Translations under genes and position numbers: made by a program
Shown: positions 53,961-63,780 of the stretch, one piece after another
Layout: the number at the start of each line of letters is the position of its first letter
Position numbering within the stretch: the stretch's first letter is position 1
NCBI GenBank assembly: GCA_964236735.1
Contig: CAXSFM010000004.1
Coordinates: 292,444 to 356,443 of the forward strand
Source: JAIVJG01 sp964236735
Lineage (GTDB): Bacteria; Acidobacteriota; Blastocatellia; Pyrinomonadales; Pyrinomonadaceae
Direction: 5' to 3'
DNA: 64,000 nucleotides
The notes under the pieces: generated by a model
The model's database searches: none
Seen by the model: the letters and a program-made list of their open reading frames with translations, nothing else
Told to the model about the DNA's origin: nothing

Positions 53961-54815
53961 GTGATTACCGGATTCAACACAGACATACAGCACGAAGGCA
54001 CGACTTATCACGTCCAGACGGAAGACAAAGGACTCGACACACCGCTCGTCCTTTCGCTCGTCTATGTCGGCGGCGCGATTCTGGCGAGCAAGCGTTCGCC
54101 TTATCAAGACTTGATTGATACCGGCTTCGACGAAAAAAAACTCATTGAGCGTCTTCATCGCCAGCACAAACTAATCTGCGCCGCCATCAGCGCCGGTCGC
54201 ATCGAAGACCTCAAACGCATGGCTGGGCGCGACGTGACGCGAAGTGCGGAAGAAGCGTCGAAGCAGATTGAGAGCCAGCCGAAGCCGACTGAGAGTAAAC
54301 TGCCGGAGCTAAATGGAGAGGAAATCATCATTGGCCCCGCCAGCCTCTCTTATGACCCGTATGTTTTCGCGCCGTCAACGTTGTCACCTTCGACGCCCAT
54401 CGCCGAACCTCTGACGACTCCGAGTGTTTCAGAGACAACTCGTTACAAAAGAGAAGAAAGCGCGCCAGCGTTGTTGATTGAGGAACGCGCCGTTGACGAT
54501 TCCGCCGACGAAGAATTGTATCTGCATCTGCTGGACGATGAGGGCGAATTTCGCGCCGGACAGTTGGCGACGATTAAGATTCACGTCGGGCGCGGCGCAG
54601 GCGGCCAACTCTCCATCGCGGACGCGAGCGTCACGATCAAAGTTCTCGGCACGACATTTCGCCCGATGATTTTGGAGACGCAGACGGACGCGGAAGGTCT
54701 CGCCGTCATTCGCGCTTTGCTGCCGCGTTTCACGACAGGCCGTGCCGCCATCATCATTCGCACCGAAGTAGGCGAAGATCATGCGGAACTCCGTCGCATC
54801 ATTCATCACACATAA
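53961..54815 (+). CDS. Conserved-looking unknown protein with C-terminal Ig-like domain
   Basis: 284 residues from a GTG at 53961. The N-terminal 85 residues (TDIQHEGTTYHVQTEDKG; AILASKRSPYQDLIDTG) form a compact domain followed by a proline/serine-rich linker. Residues about 190-275 form a beta-sandwich (GQLATIKIHVGRGAGGQLSI, LETQTDAEGLAVIRALLP). No signal peptide, so it is probably cytosolic. I do not recognise the family. It ends 13 bp before the preferred thiS start. Confidence 0.72.
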   Translation: MITGFNTDIQHEGTTYHVQTEDKGLDTPLVLSLVYVGGAILASKRSPYQDLIDTGFDEKKLIERLHRQHKLICAAISAGRIEDLKRMAGRDVTRSAEEASKQIESQPKPTESKLPELNGEEIIIGPASLSYDPYVFAPSTLSPSTPIAEPLTTPSVSETTRYKREESAPALLIEERAVDDSADEELYLHLLDDEGEFRAGQLATIKIHVGRGAGGQLSIADASVTIKVLGTTFRPMILETQTDAEGLAVIRALLPRFTTGRAAIIIRTEVGEDHAELRRIIHHT

Positions 54816-54828
54816 GGATAAAGCCTGC

Positions 54829-55035
54829 TTGAAAGTTGTCTTGAACGGTGAGCCGAAGGAAGTGCCGGACGGCGTCACGCTCGAAAAGTTAATCGAGGCG
54901 CTCGCGCTCGCGCCCGCGCGAATCGCCGTCGAATACAATTACGAAGTTGTGCGCCGCACAGAATGGCCGCGCGTCTCGCTCGCGGAAGATGACCGGATAG
55001 AAATTGTGCATTTCGTCGGCGGCGGTCGCGTTTGA
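54829..55035 (+). CDS. thiS: Sulfur-carrier protein ThiS
   Basis: 68 residues from a TTG at 54829; an ATG at 54781 would add 16 residues but overlap the previous gene. KVVLNGEPKEVPDGVTLEKL is the usual ubiquitin-like start. The end is HFVGGGRV. ThiS normally ends in Gly-Gly, which is adenylated and thiocarboxylated; here two extra residues follow the GGG, so trimming would be needed or the call is a close paralogue. AAGGA lies 11 bases before the TTG. It feeds sulfur to ThiG for the thiazole of thiamine. Confidence 0.85.
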   Translation: MKVVLNGEPKEVPDGVTLEKLIEALALAPARIAVEYNYEVVRRTEWPRVSLAEDDRIEIVHFVGGGRV

Positions 55036-55170
55036 AATTTTCTCCGGCACGCTCTCACTCAAAAAAATAAAACTATCTTTTGCTCGCAGAATCAAATTGT
55101 GCGTCGCGCTTTCAGTTTCTCAGGCGTGCGGTGTAAATTCAGCAGCCGGATAAATTTTGAGAAAGGCATC

Positions 55171-55324
55171 GTTTATAGCGGTTAGCAATTGAGTGCGACT
55201 ATCGAGAGAGCGACTTGTCAGTACCACCTGCGATAGCGGGTGGGTGACTTGATAAGGAAGCACCCACCCGCTACCGCATGTGGTACTGACAGGAAGTCGC
55301 ATCCATTTGAGAATCGCTATAGAC
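55171..55324. mobile_element. 154-bp palindromic MITE/REP-like element between thiS and thiG
   Basis: The outer arms GTTTATAGCGGTTAG (from 55171) and CTATAGAC (to 55324) are complementary with mismatches. Inside, GTCAGTACCACCTGCGATAG (55217-55236) mirrors the sequence ending TGGTACTGAC at 55290. The apex is a perfect GGGTGGGTG/CACCCACCC pair. The left arm carries a GCGACT duplication of about 15 bases. No ORF inside. It ends nine bases before the ThiG start codon, so it may form a hairpin in a thiSG transcript. Confidence 0.85.
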
Positions 55325-55333
55325 TTAAATTTT

Positions 55334-56125
55334 ATGTCAACGACCATCGTCGCGTCTGTCGAGAAACTGGAAATAGCGGGGCACGTTTTCACTTCGCGCC
55401 TCATTATCGGGACGGGCAAATATCGAAGCTATGATGAGATGAAGAGGGCGCATCGCGCGTCGGGCGCGGAGATGGTGACGGTGGCAGTGCGGCGCGTTCC
55501 GCTCGACCGGAGCGCGGAATCTTTTCTCGATCACCTTGACCCCGCGCTCATCATCCTGCCGAACACGGCGGGTTGTTATAACGCGCAGGAAGCCATCCGC
55601 ACGGCGCGTCTGGCGCGCGAGGCTCTGCAAACTAATCTCATCAAACTCGAAGTGATCGGCGATCCCGTGACGCTCTTTCCCGACAACGAGCAGACATTGG
55701 AAGCGGCGCGCGTCCTCGTCAAAGAGGGCTTCGCGGTGCTTCCTTATTTCACGGACGATCTGATCATGGCGAAAAAATTATTGGACGCGGGGTGCGCGTG
55801 CGTGATGCCACTGGCCGCACCCATCGGTTCGGGACTCGGCGTGCAGAATCCCGCGAACCTCGCCATCATGCGCGAGCAGTTGCCGGACGCGACGATCATC
55901 GTTGATGCGGGAGTCGGGACGGCGAGCGACGCGGCGGTCGCGATGGAGTTGGGCGCGGATGCGGTGTTGATGAATACGGCGATTGCCGAAGCCGGAAATT
56001 CTGAGGGGATGGCGCGCGCCATGCGTCTCGCCATCGAAGCCGGACGGCTCGCATATCTCGCAGGGCGGATGCCGAAGCGTCTCTACGCGAGCGCGTCAAG
56101 CCCTGTGACGGGCGTCGTGCGTTAA
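55334..56125 (+). CDS. thiG: Thiazole synthase ThiG
   Basis: 263 residues from the ATG at 55334; upstream in-frame starts lie inside the palindrome. NLIKLEVIGD holds the Schiff-base lysine; GSGLGVQNP and VDAGVGTASDAAVAMELGAD bind phosphate. It makes the thiazole ring from deoxyxylulose phosphate, ThiS-thiocarboxylate and dehydroglycine. No thiH/thiO or thiF is seen in the window. No TPP riboswitch is recognised upstream. Confidence 0.95.
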   Translation: MSTTIVASVEKLEIAGHVFTSRLIIGTGKYRSYDEMKRAHRASGAEMVTVAVRRVPLDRSAESFLDHLDPALIILPNTAGCYNAQEAIRTARLAREALQTNLIKLEVIGDPVTLFPDNEQTLEAARVLVKEGFAVLPYFTDDLIMAKKLLDAGCACVMPLAAPIGSGLGVQNPANLAIMREQLPDATIIVDAGVGTASDAAVAMELGADAVLMNTAIAEAGNSEGMARAMRLAIEAGRLAYLAGRMPKRLYASASSPVTGVVR

Positions 56126-56143
56126 CCTCAACTGAAACTTCTG

Positions 56144-56185
56144 AAGCCCGCCGCTTATTTTTCAAGATGAAGAAGCGGCGGGCTT
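56144..56185 (+). terminator. Hairpin terminator after thiG, inside the end of the next gene
   Basis: A perfect 13-bp stem, AAGCCCGCCGCTT (56144-56156) with AAGCGGCGGGCTT (56173-56185), followed by TCGTTTG, so the U-run is weak. The right half codes for the last residues of the convergent minus-strand gene. Confidence 0.6.
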
Positions 56186-59100
56186 TCGTTTGCCTTCTCG
56201 ACGGTCGGCAAATGCGTTGCGTAGAAATCAACGTCGGACGATTCGTGCGCCGTAAATAATTGCCATGCACTGAGCGCGTCGAGCGTTGAAATGTTTTTTG
56301 AGAGATGCCAGGACTGAGTTGTAAACAGCATCGGCGAATGTGCTGCAAACAGCGTCTGTCCCGGCGCGTCGAAGGGTTCGCCGGCACTCGTCGAGCTTGA
56401 TGAGCCGGCGCAAGTCGAGATTGGCGAGAGGCTGTTGCGCGGGTTGGGCGCGGCGACGCTGAAGTCTGCGGAGTTGTTGCCGGTGTCGGTACAGCCGCCG
56501 TTCTTTCTCACGTCAGCGGTCGTCGTGGCTGGAGCGGGAGCCGGCAAAGTCTCTGAGCAGTTAGCCGTACTGCCGTAGCCGACGAGATCAACGATTGATG
56601 CGGTCGCCGGGCACGTTCCGGTAAGTGCCGTCGTCGTGTTGACGAGCGCGACCTTGCCAGCCGTCGCGCTCAAGGCGATAGCGCCGGTCGCGTCGGGTGC
56701 GGGGAGCGAGTTGACCCCGTTCGCGTTGCCCGCTTCCTGCACGAGATAATACTGCCCCGGCTGTAGAGTCAGATTCAACAGATTTGTCACCGACCACGTC
56801 GCGCTCGTGGCCGCGCTGTATTGCACAGACCAACCATTCAACGAAACCGGCGCGGAGCCGCGATTGAAGAGTTCGATAAAATCGTTTTTGTAAGGCGAGC
56901 ATCCGGCAGTCGTGCAACCTGCGCCGCCGTAAATCTGGCTGACGACGATTGCAGTCACCGGAGAAGGCGTCGGCGTTGGTGAAGGGGTCGGAGAAGGCGT
57001 CGGTGTTGATGTCGGCGTCGGACTCGGCGTGGGTGTAGGAGTCGGCGTGGGTGTTGGCGTGATGACGATTAACGACGATGGATCGCTGTTGACCGTGTGT
57101 GTGGCGTCTGCGCCATTGGCAGTGATTTGTGATGTCCCTTGCGCTTGTCCTTTTAACGTCGCGCTGCCGGAGCCTGCGCTCACGTCGGAGGTCGCAGACT
57201 CGATGGTGGCGACGTTGGTGTTGCTCGATGCGAAAGTGATCTGGACGCCGCTCATCGCATGATCGTACTGGTCGAGAGCCTGCGCGTTAAATACCTGCAT
57301 GGCTCCGACGCTGATGGATGCTGATGCTGGCGTGAGGCGCACTTTGGTCAGGACAGGCGGAGGCGGATTGACGGTTAAAGGAGCCGTGCCTTCCGTCTGT
57401 CCGGCGCGTGCGCGAATCACGGTATTGCCTGCGGCGATGGCCTTCGCGCTCGTCGAGACGCCGATGGTTGGCGAAACGGTCGCTGTGCCCGCATCGCTCG
57501 AATCCCAGACGAAAGAGACGGAGGCGATTTCAGACTCCACGCCGTTCGTGATGCCGAAAGCGCGTGCGTTGAAAGTTTGCGTCGCGCCGATTTCAATTGA
57601 AGTGGTTGTGGGCGTGACTTCGATGCGCGAGACATTGGGCGAGCCGAAGGGCGTCCCGTCCGTGCGCGTGCCGGGCGAGAAGCTGCGCCCTGAAGCGAAC
57701 TGCGCGGTCTTATGCGGCACGAAATTTCCGCCGTCAAGATTGACGCTCACATCGGGCGAGCGCGTCACCGATTGATCGCCCGGCGCGGCGACTGTGCCGG
57801 AAGCGCCGTAAGTCAAAGCGGCGATAGTGACATCCGAATTAGCGACGGAGAGTTTAAGCGTTACTGTGTCGCCGGTGTCGTTGAGGCTAAGTGAGGAAGT
57901 CGTGAATATCATCGCTCCGCCGAAATTCGGATCGTTGACGGGAGGCGTGCCGCCGCCGAAAATGACGAGGGCTTTGCCTGCCGCGAGGCTCGTCCCGCTG
58001 GGGAAAGTGTAGCGCGTCGTCGTGGCGTCGGAGATGCGAATGCCGGAAAGATCAATCGCAGCATCGGAGTTGTTGAAAAGCTCGATGAACTCATCGTCAT
58101 CGCTGCTGCGAACTCCATCACGATTGGCATCGCCTTCGATTTCCGTCGTCGCCGAATTATCCGGCGGCACGTCGGCCAGCAGTTCGTTGATGATGAGCGG
58201 CACGCGCACGGTGAGCGCGGCTGCGCCGGTGACGCGACCGCCGCGTCCGTCATCCGTCGTGGCTGTGAGACGGACGCTGCCGACGCCCGAGCCGCGAGCC
58301 AAGCCGTCTGCGGAAACAGCAGCCACCGCCGCATTGTCGGACTCCCAAGAGAATACGATATTGGGAATAATCTGATTGTTCTCGCCGTAAGCCGTAGCGA
58401 TGAATTGCTGAGTCCCGCCGCGATTGACTGTGAATGAAGCGGGCGTGACTTCAACGCGCATAACTTTTGGCGGCAATGCCTTCACATTCAAAGTCGAAGG
58501 CGCGCTCGCGACCATCAACGCGCCATCGCCGGCAGTGGCGACAATCTGCGTCGCGCCCGCATGAAGGCCACGCACGAAGACCGTGATGAGGTTGTTATTT
58601 TCATCAGTCGTCGTGCGATCAATGACCGCCACGTTTGTGTCGCTTGAAGTAAAGTTGATGGCGACATTGTTCATCGCGCGTCCGAATTGATCGAACGCCT
58701 GCGCGTTGAACTGCGCCGTCTCGCCTTCTGTAATTTCCTGCGAGACGGGCAAAAGTTGAACGCGCGTCAGGTGACTGTCATGCGGCGCGAAGAAATTGCC
58801 GTCGGCTTTCGTGCCGGGTGAAAACTTTTTGTCACTCGCCGTCGTGTGGCGTGCAAACGCGCCAGCGATGTCGGGCGCGCGCGTGATGGATTGGTCAACA
58901 TTATCTCCGCCCGCAATTTCATCGGCAGTCCCATAACTGACTTGCGTGACGAGATTGCCCGCCGCGTCGCGCACGAGAATGTATAGCCCGGCGTTGGTGA
59001 GCGACAGCCCGCTCGACGAAACTTTGCCGGCCTGCGCGCCGCCGAAGATTGGATCGTTCGCGTCGAAACTGCCGCCGCCGAAAAGGACGCAGGCGTCATT

Positions 59101-61482
59101 GGCAGGAATGAGTGTGTTGATGGGGAAAGTGTGGCGCGCCGTCTCCGTCGTGCCGTTGAGCGAGCGCGTGCGGAGCGTCCAGCCTGACACGTCGAGCGCG
59201 TCGCCGGTGGCGTTAACGAGTTCGACAAACTCATCGTCCGAACCGCTCCGCATGCCGTCGTGGTTGGCGTCACCGGCGACGCCATCGGGAGGATCAAAAA
59301 GAACTTCGTTGATGACGAGCGTGCGCGCGACAACGTTCAACTGCGCGGATGCAGAGGCGTTTCCGCTCGTCGCCAACACAGAGACAACTCCCACGCTTGA
59401 GCCCGTCGCGAGTCCGGCGATATTGACGTTGACGATGGACATGTCGCTGGATGAAAAAGAAATTTGCGCGTCCTTGATTTCCTCATCATTCGCGTCGTAC
59501 ACCGTCGCTGTGAATTGAGCGTTGCCGCCGACCGGAATGGTTTTAGTGTTTGGCGTGACGCTGATTTTGGCGGGTCGCGGGCTGCCACCGTTGTTCGTGA
59601 TGATGAGCGTCGAAGAATTGCTCTGCGCTCCGTCGCCGCGCAGGTTGAGCGTTGAATTTCCCGCGCCCTTCAAACTTGAAGAGAGGGCGACGTGTATTTC
59701 GTCGAGGCCGGGCAAGTCCGTTGAAGCGACGACATTTTCAACTTTGAGACTGCGCCCGCCGACGGTGACGGTGACGTTTGAACTGCCGCGCACGCCCGTG
59801 CCGAATAGGATGAGACGGCGCGGGTCGCCGCGATAGTCGAGCGCGTCGAACGGGCCGCGCTGGAGCGTGCCGCCATCAAGCGCGACGGCCTCGCCGCTTC
59901 CCGTGCTGTTCAAGGTGAAGAGGCCGGGCGCGACGCTCGCGACCTTCACCGTCCCGTGAATCTCAAGGCCGTCCGGGTTACGCACGACGACTTGCGCCGC
60001 GCCCGTTTCCGTCTCGCGCGGGATGTGAAAATTGATTTGCGTGGGAGAGACGTAGAAAATTTGCGCCTCGCGATTGTTGACCTTCACCGTTGTGCCTTGA
60101 AGGTTGAACGGAAACGAATAGTCAGCTTGACGCACGGCTTCGACGCTCGACAGTGCGAGATGCGCTCCGGTGATGATGGCGATGGAATCGGGCGCGACTG
60201 TACCTGCCTGCGATGGCGACTTATCGAATGATGCGCCGTTGAAGATTTTTAATCCGGTCTCGAAAGGCGCGCGAATTGGCAGTGTCGCAACATAAATCTC
60301 GGAATTGTTGGCGAAGTCGGCGGACGTGTCGGGGTCGGAGAGGACGCGCGGAAAATTGAAAGCGACGAGCGTTCCGTCGTCATTGAGCGACGAAATAATC
60401 TCGGCGGTCGCCTGCGCGGGCGCGCTCGTGATGCGCGAGAGCGCGCTGGCGGGAATGTCGTAGAGATAAAGCTCGACGCTTGAGTCGCTGTTGCCGCCGC
60501 TAATCACGCTGCGGCGCGTGGCGAAAGCGATGCGCGTGCCGTCGCCGCTGATGGCCGGCTGCAAACTGACATCGCTCACGCGAGAGCCGAGCGATGTCAG
60601 TTGGCGGACGAGATTGTTGCGCCCGTCGTAGAGAAAAACCTGACTCGTATTGGCGTTCGTACTCGACGCATAAACCACGCGCGCGCCATCGTCGCTGATC
60701 GCGCGACCGTAGGCCAGCGCGAGTCCTTCCGCCGCAGAGACGACGGTACGTGATGCGCCGAGAGACAGTTCGCGGATGACGAGATCGCGTGTCGTTGACC
60801 CGGCTGGCGAGCTATCGTGGATGAAAGCGACGCGCGAGCCATCGCCGCTGATTTTCGCGTCGGATGCGCCGGCTTCGTTGACGCTGTTAGTGATTTGCGC
60901 GAGCGTCGAAGTGGAAGCGTCGAAGAGAAAGATTTCTGAATTGCTGTCCGTGTTATCACCGCTGAGATTGCGGTTGGAAGAGAAGGCAACGAGCTTTCCA
61001 TCATCGGAAATGGAAGGGCGAAAGGAGCCTTGCGTGGCGCGGCGCGATGGATCGTCGGCAAACGTGTGCGTGAGTTGTTTGAGTTGCGCGCCGTCGTGAA
61101 AAAAGATTTCAGAATTGCCGTCCGAATTTTCTCCAAGCGGGTCATTGTTGGAGGCAAAGGCCATGCGCGCACCGTCCTGCGAGACGGCAGGCGCGGGAGC
61201 GCGCGACGAGGCCAACTCCGTGAAAGACGCCGGCTCTGAAGATAGATTGGCGGCGACGGCATGGAATGAATGCAGGCTGCCCGTAGCTGCGACATCAGTG
61301 TTCGACTCGAAGACGACGCGCTTGCCGTCGCCGCTCAAGGTTGGATTGAGATTGAAAGTTTCCGGCGGCGTCTGTGTCACGCGGCGCAAAGCGTCGCTCT
61401 GCGAGTTGACGTTGGAGGCAACGAGACACAATACGGTGCTTACAGTGAAGACGAAGACGAGAAGCCTTGTGTGAATAGTCAA
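56155..61482 (-). CDS. Giant secreted protein: TolB-like propeller, Ig-like and lamin-tail domains
   Basis: 1,775 residues from a TTG with AAGGAG seven bases upstream. Signal peptide about 5-28. Residues about 30-400 are PD40/TolB-type beta-propeller repeats (GDGKRVVFESNTDV, DDGKLVAFSSNRNLSGDN). About 420-650 are beta domains of the kind in acidobacterial secreted proteins. Three lamin-tail domains follow (LVINEVLFDPPDG, LIINELLADVPPD, VSQIYGGAGCTTAGCSPYKN) with Ig-like (Big_2) domains between them. A TP/SP-repeat linker (about 1,475-1,507) lies before the last. Probably on or outside the cell, possibly binding polymers. No catalytic motif was seen. Confidence 0.85.
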   Translation of the reverse strand: MTIHTRLLVFVFTVSTVLCLVASNVNSQSDALRRVTQTPPETFNLNPTLSGDGKRVVFESNTDVAATGSLHSFHAVAANLSSEPASFTELASSRAPAPAVSQDGARMAFASNNDPLGENSDGNSEIFFHDGAQLKQLTHTFADDPSRRATQGSFRPSISDDGKLVAFSSNRNLSGDNTDSNSEIFLFDASTSTLAQITNSVNEAGASDAKISGDGSRVAFIHDSSPAGSTTRDLVIRELSLGASRTVVSAAEGLALAYGRAISDDGARVVYASSTNANTSQVFLYDGRNNLVRQLTSLGSRVSDVSLQPAISGDGTRIAFATRRSVISGGNSDSSVELYLYDIPASALSRITSAPAQATAEIISSLNDDGTLVAFNFPRVLSDPDTSADFANNSEIYVATLPIRAPFETGLKIFNGASFDKSPSQAGTVAPDSIAIITGAHLALSSVEAVRQADYSFPFNLQGTTVKVNNREAQIFYVSPTQINFHIPRETETGAAQVVVRNPDGLEIHGTVKVASVAPGLFTLNSTGSGEAVALDGGTLQRGPFDALDYRGDPRRLILFGTGVRGSSNVTVTVGGRSLKVENVVASTDLPGLDEIHVALSSSLKGAGNSTLNLRGDGAQSNSSTLIITNNGGSPRPAKISVTPNTKTIPVGGNAQFTATVYDANDEEIKDAQISFSSSDMSIVNVNIAGLATGSSVGVVSVLATSGNASASAQLNVVARTLVINEVLFDPPDGVAGDANHDGMRSGSDDEFVELVNATGDALDVSGWTLRTRSLNGTTETARHTFPINTLIPANDACVLFGGGSFDANDPIFGGAQAGKVSSSGLSLTNAGLYILVRDAAGNLVTQVSYGTADEIAGGDNVDQSITRAPDIAGAFARHTTASDKKFSPGTKADGNFFAPHDSHLTRVQLLPVSQEITEGETAQFNAQAFDQFGRAMNNVAINFTSSDTNVAVIDRTTTDENNNLITVFVRGLHAGATQIVATAGDGALMVASAPSTLNVKALPPKVMRVEVTPASFTVNRGGTQQFIATAYGENNQIIPNIVFSWESDNAAVAAVSADGLARGSGVGSVRLTATTDDGRGGRVTGAAALTVRVPLIINELLADVPPDNSATTEIEGDANRDGVRSSDDDEFIELFNNSDAAIDLSGIRISDATTTRYTFPSGTSLAAGKALVIFGGGTPPVNDPNFGGAMIFTTSSLSLNDTGDTVTLKLSVANSDVTIAALTYGASGTVAAPGDQSVTRSPDVSVNLDGGNFVPHKTAQFASGRSFSPGTRTDGTPFGSPNVSRIEVTPTTTSIEIGATQTFNARAFGITNGVESEIASVSFVWDSSDAGTATVSPTIGVSTSAKAIAAGNTVIRARAGQTEGTAPLTVNPPPPVLTKVRLTPASASISVGAMQVFNAQALDQYDHAMSGVQITFASSNTNVATIESATSDVSAGSGSATLKGQAQGTSQITANGADATHTVNSDPSSLIVITPTPTPTPTPTPSPTPTSTPTPSPTPSPTPTPSPVTAIVVSQIYGGAGCTTAGCSPYKNDFIELFNRGSAPVSLNGWSVQYSAATSATWSVTNLLNLTLQPGQYYLVQEAGNANGVNSLPAPDATGAIALSATAGKVALVNTTTALTGTCPATASIVDLVGYGSTANCSETLPAPAPATTTADVRKNGGCTDTGNNSADFSVAAPNPRNSLSPISTCAGSSSSTSAGEPFDAPGQTLFAAHSPMLFTTQSWHLSKNISTLDALSAWQLFTAHESSDVDFYATHLPTVEKANESPPLLHLEK
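56961..57060 (-). repeat. Low-complexity TP/SP-coding tandem repeat
   Basis: About 100 bp of hexamer-like GGCGTN repeats on the plus strand (complement codes for alternating threonine/serine and proline). It forms a rigid linker between Ig-like and C-terminal lamin-tail domains. Prone to length change by slippage. Confidence 0.9.
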
Positions 61483-61735
61483 GGCGATACTCCTTTTTCA
61501 GTGTCAGCTAGTGGAGAGTTGACACGATGAGGTTGGCGGTAATTATTTGCGATACCCATTGGAAAAGGCATCGCCTAATCTACGAACGTCTGCGAAAACT
61601 GACGCGCTCAAGTTAAAAATTATGTTGCGATGACTGAGGTTATGAGAAGCGCGTTAAGTTGTTCGGCTCGAACGCGCGCATTCTACAACTTACTTCAAAA
61701 AAGGCAAGAAAAATTTACGAGGTGGAAGCGTGCTG

Positions 61736-63643
61736 TCAGTTCTGTGTAGTGGCGAGCGCGTTACCCTCTTTTGCTCGACTGAATTCCGGCAAAGCCTCGA
61801 AGACTTCGAGCGCGTAGCGGACGTTATTGAAAGGCGCGGAGACTTGCACGCCCTGTATCAAGTCACGGACTTCGAGCAGCGACTCGCGTGCGATCTGGAG
61901 TCCTTCGTCGCGCGCGAAATCTTTTCCTTTGTCCGACGCGAGACGCATCCTTTCCATGATAGAGGCGGTGACGCGCACGCCGGGCACTTCGTTGTGTAAA
62001 AATTCGGCGTTGCGATACGAGACGAGCGGCCAGATGCCCGCGACGACGGGGATGCGGACGTGCTCGATGCGTTTGAGAAAGTCGCGCAGTTGCGCCACGT
62101 CGAAGACGGGCTGCGTGATGGCGAACTCCGCGCCGGCTTCGACCTTGTACTCGAAGCGTTTGATTTCCTCTTCGAGGTTGAGCGCGCCGGGATTGACGCC
62201 GACGCCGATGCAAAAGGAAGTCGGGCAGCCAATCGGATTGTTGCCGAGATCGAGTCCGTGATTGAGCTTGTTGACCATGTTAGTCAGTCCGATGGAATCA
62301 ATGTCGAAGACGGCGGTGGCGTCCGGGTACGGCCCCATCTTCGGCGGGTCGCCGGTGATGAGCAGCAAGTTACGCAAACCCAGAGCCGCCGCGCCGAGCA
62401 AGTCTGACATCATGCCGAGCAGGTTGCGGTCGCGGCAGCAATAATGGAGGACGGCTTCGAGTCCTATCTCGCGCTCGACCAGGATGGCAGTGGCCTGCGC
62501 GCTCATGCGCGTCTGCGCGCGCGGGCCGTCGGGAATGTTGACGGCGTTGACGCCCGCCGTCTTCAAGAGTTTGATTTGCTCAAGCGTCTTCGCCGCGTCG
62601 CAGCCTTTCGGCGGAAGCACTTCAACCGTCGTCACGAACTCACCGTTGACGATGCGGCGCGACCAGTTGGAACGCTCTTCGGGCGGCACGATTTGAATGT
62701 CGGCGGGCGTCAACTCCTCGACGCGCGCGGGCGCGTAAGACGACGGCACGGTCGCGCGTTGCAGGCGCGGCGAGATGGCGCGCGCAGCGTCCGAGATGAG
62801 CTTGATGTGCGCGGGCGTCGTGCCGCAACAGCCGCCGATGAAGGTGACGCCCGCCTGCATCAGACGCTTGGCGTACTTCGCCATGTATTCGGGCGAGCAC
62901 ATATAAAACTGTCGCCCTTGCACGTCGCGCGGTAGCCCCGCGTTCGGTTGCGCGGAGAGTTTTTTGCGCGTTACGCCGTGCATCTTCTCAATCGCGGAGA
63001 GAACGATGGCCGGGCCGACACCGCAGTTGAGACCGATCACGTCCGCGCCCCATTCGTCGAGACGATTCGTGAAGACTTCGGGCGTCGTGCCGAAAGAGGT
63101 ATTGCCATCCATCGAGATGGTCATCTGCGCCACGATGGGCAGGTCGCACAATTCGCGGACGGCGCGCATGGCCTGTCGCATCTCGGAAATGTCGGAGAAA
63201 GTTTCGAGCGCGAAGAGGTCAACGTCGCCTTCGAGCAGGGCTGAGATTTGCTCCTTGAATAAATCCTTCGCTTCTTCAAAAGATGTCGGGCCGTAAGGCT
63301 CGATGCGAAGACCGAGCGGGCCGACCGCGCCGGCGACATAAGCTCTGTCGTCGGCGGCTTCGCGCGCGAGCCTCGCGGCGGCGATGTTGATGAGACGCAG
63401 GCTGCCTTCGAGTCCGTATTGTTGCAGCTTGGGCGCGGTCGCTCCGTAGGTGTTGGTCTCGACGATTTCAGCGCCGGCGCGGATGTACTCTTCATGCACT
63501 TCGCGCACGAGGTCGGGCGCAGTCAAATTCAACTCATCGTACGAGCGATTGATGTAGATGCCTTTGGTGTAGAGCATCGTTCCCATCGCCCCGTCGAAGA
63601 CCGTGATGCGATTGCTTTCCAGTAAATCTCTAAAATTATCCAT
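61736..63643 (-). CDS. Homocysteine S-methyltransferase / methylenetetrahydrofolate reductase fusion
   Basis: 635 residues from the ATG at 63643; the longer frame to 63751 would run through the terminator region. The N-terminal half is a homocysteine methyltransferase: VFDGAMGTMLY (about 12-22), ETNTYGATAPKL, NCGVGP and the zinc site GGCCGTTPAH. The C-terminal half is MetF-like: VEVLPPKGCD, LLLITGDPPKMG and EFAITQPVFD. It would make 5-methyl-THF and methylate homocysteine to methionine in one protein, as in YitJ-type enzymes. An upstream leader with a terminator suggests attenuation control. Confidence 0.93.
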   Translation of the reverse strand: MDNFRDLLESNRITVFDGAMGTMLYTKGIYINRSYDELNLTAPDLVREVHEEYIRAGAEIVETNTYGATAPKLQQYGLEGSLRLINIAAARLAREAADDRAYVAGAVGPLGLRIEPYGPTSFEEAKDLFKEQISALLEGDVDLFALETFSDISEMRQAMRAVRELCDLPIVAQMTISMDGNTSFGTTPEVFTNRLDEWGADVIGLNCGVGPAIVLSAIEKMHGVTRKKLSAQPNAGLPRDVQGRQFYMCSPEYMAKYAKRLMQAGVTFIGGCCGTTPAHIKLISDAARAISPRLQRATVPSSYAPARVEELTPADIQIVPPEERSNWSRRIVNGEFVTTVEVLPPKGCDAAKTLEQIKLLKTAGVNAVNIPDGPRAQTRMSAQATAILVEREIGLEAVLHYCCRDRNLLGMMSDLLGAAALGLRNLLLITGDPPKMGPYPDATAVFDIDSIGLTNMVNKLNHGLDLGNNPIGCPTSFCIGVGVNPGALNLEEEIKRFEYKVEAGAEFAITQPVFDVAQLRDFLKRIEHVRIPVVAGIWPLVSYRNAEFLHNEVPGVRVTASIMERMRLASDKGKDFARDEGLQIARESLLEVRDLIQGVQVSAPFNNVRYALEVFEALPEFSRAKEGNALATTQN

Positions 63644-63726
63644 GGCAATATTCGATAGTTTATGGTTGATAAAGGCGCGAAAAGTCGGCGACACTTTTAA
63701 TTGTTGAGAATGTTGTGGGACATGCC

Positions 63727-63761
63727 AAAAAGAAAAGCCCGCGCCAAACAACGCGGGACTT
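63727..63761 (-). terminator. Intrinsic terminator in the leader of the methionine gene
   Basis: On the minus strand CCCGCG (63757-63752) pairs with CGCGGG (63743-63738) around an 8-base loop, then CUUUUCUUUUU. AAG/CUU extends the stem past one bulge. It lies about 84 bases before the start codon, and no gene end is near, so it is an attenuator rather than a gene-end terminator. Confidence 0.8.
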
Positions 63762-63780
63762 CTGTCGCAGTAGAAGTGAC

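Noticed and set aside
55036..55333. TPP riboswitch before thiG
   Set aside because: None of the conserved TPP aptamer segments (CUGAGA, ACCUGAUCUGG) are present; the structure there is a long palindrome of different sequence.
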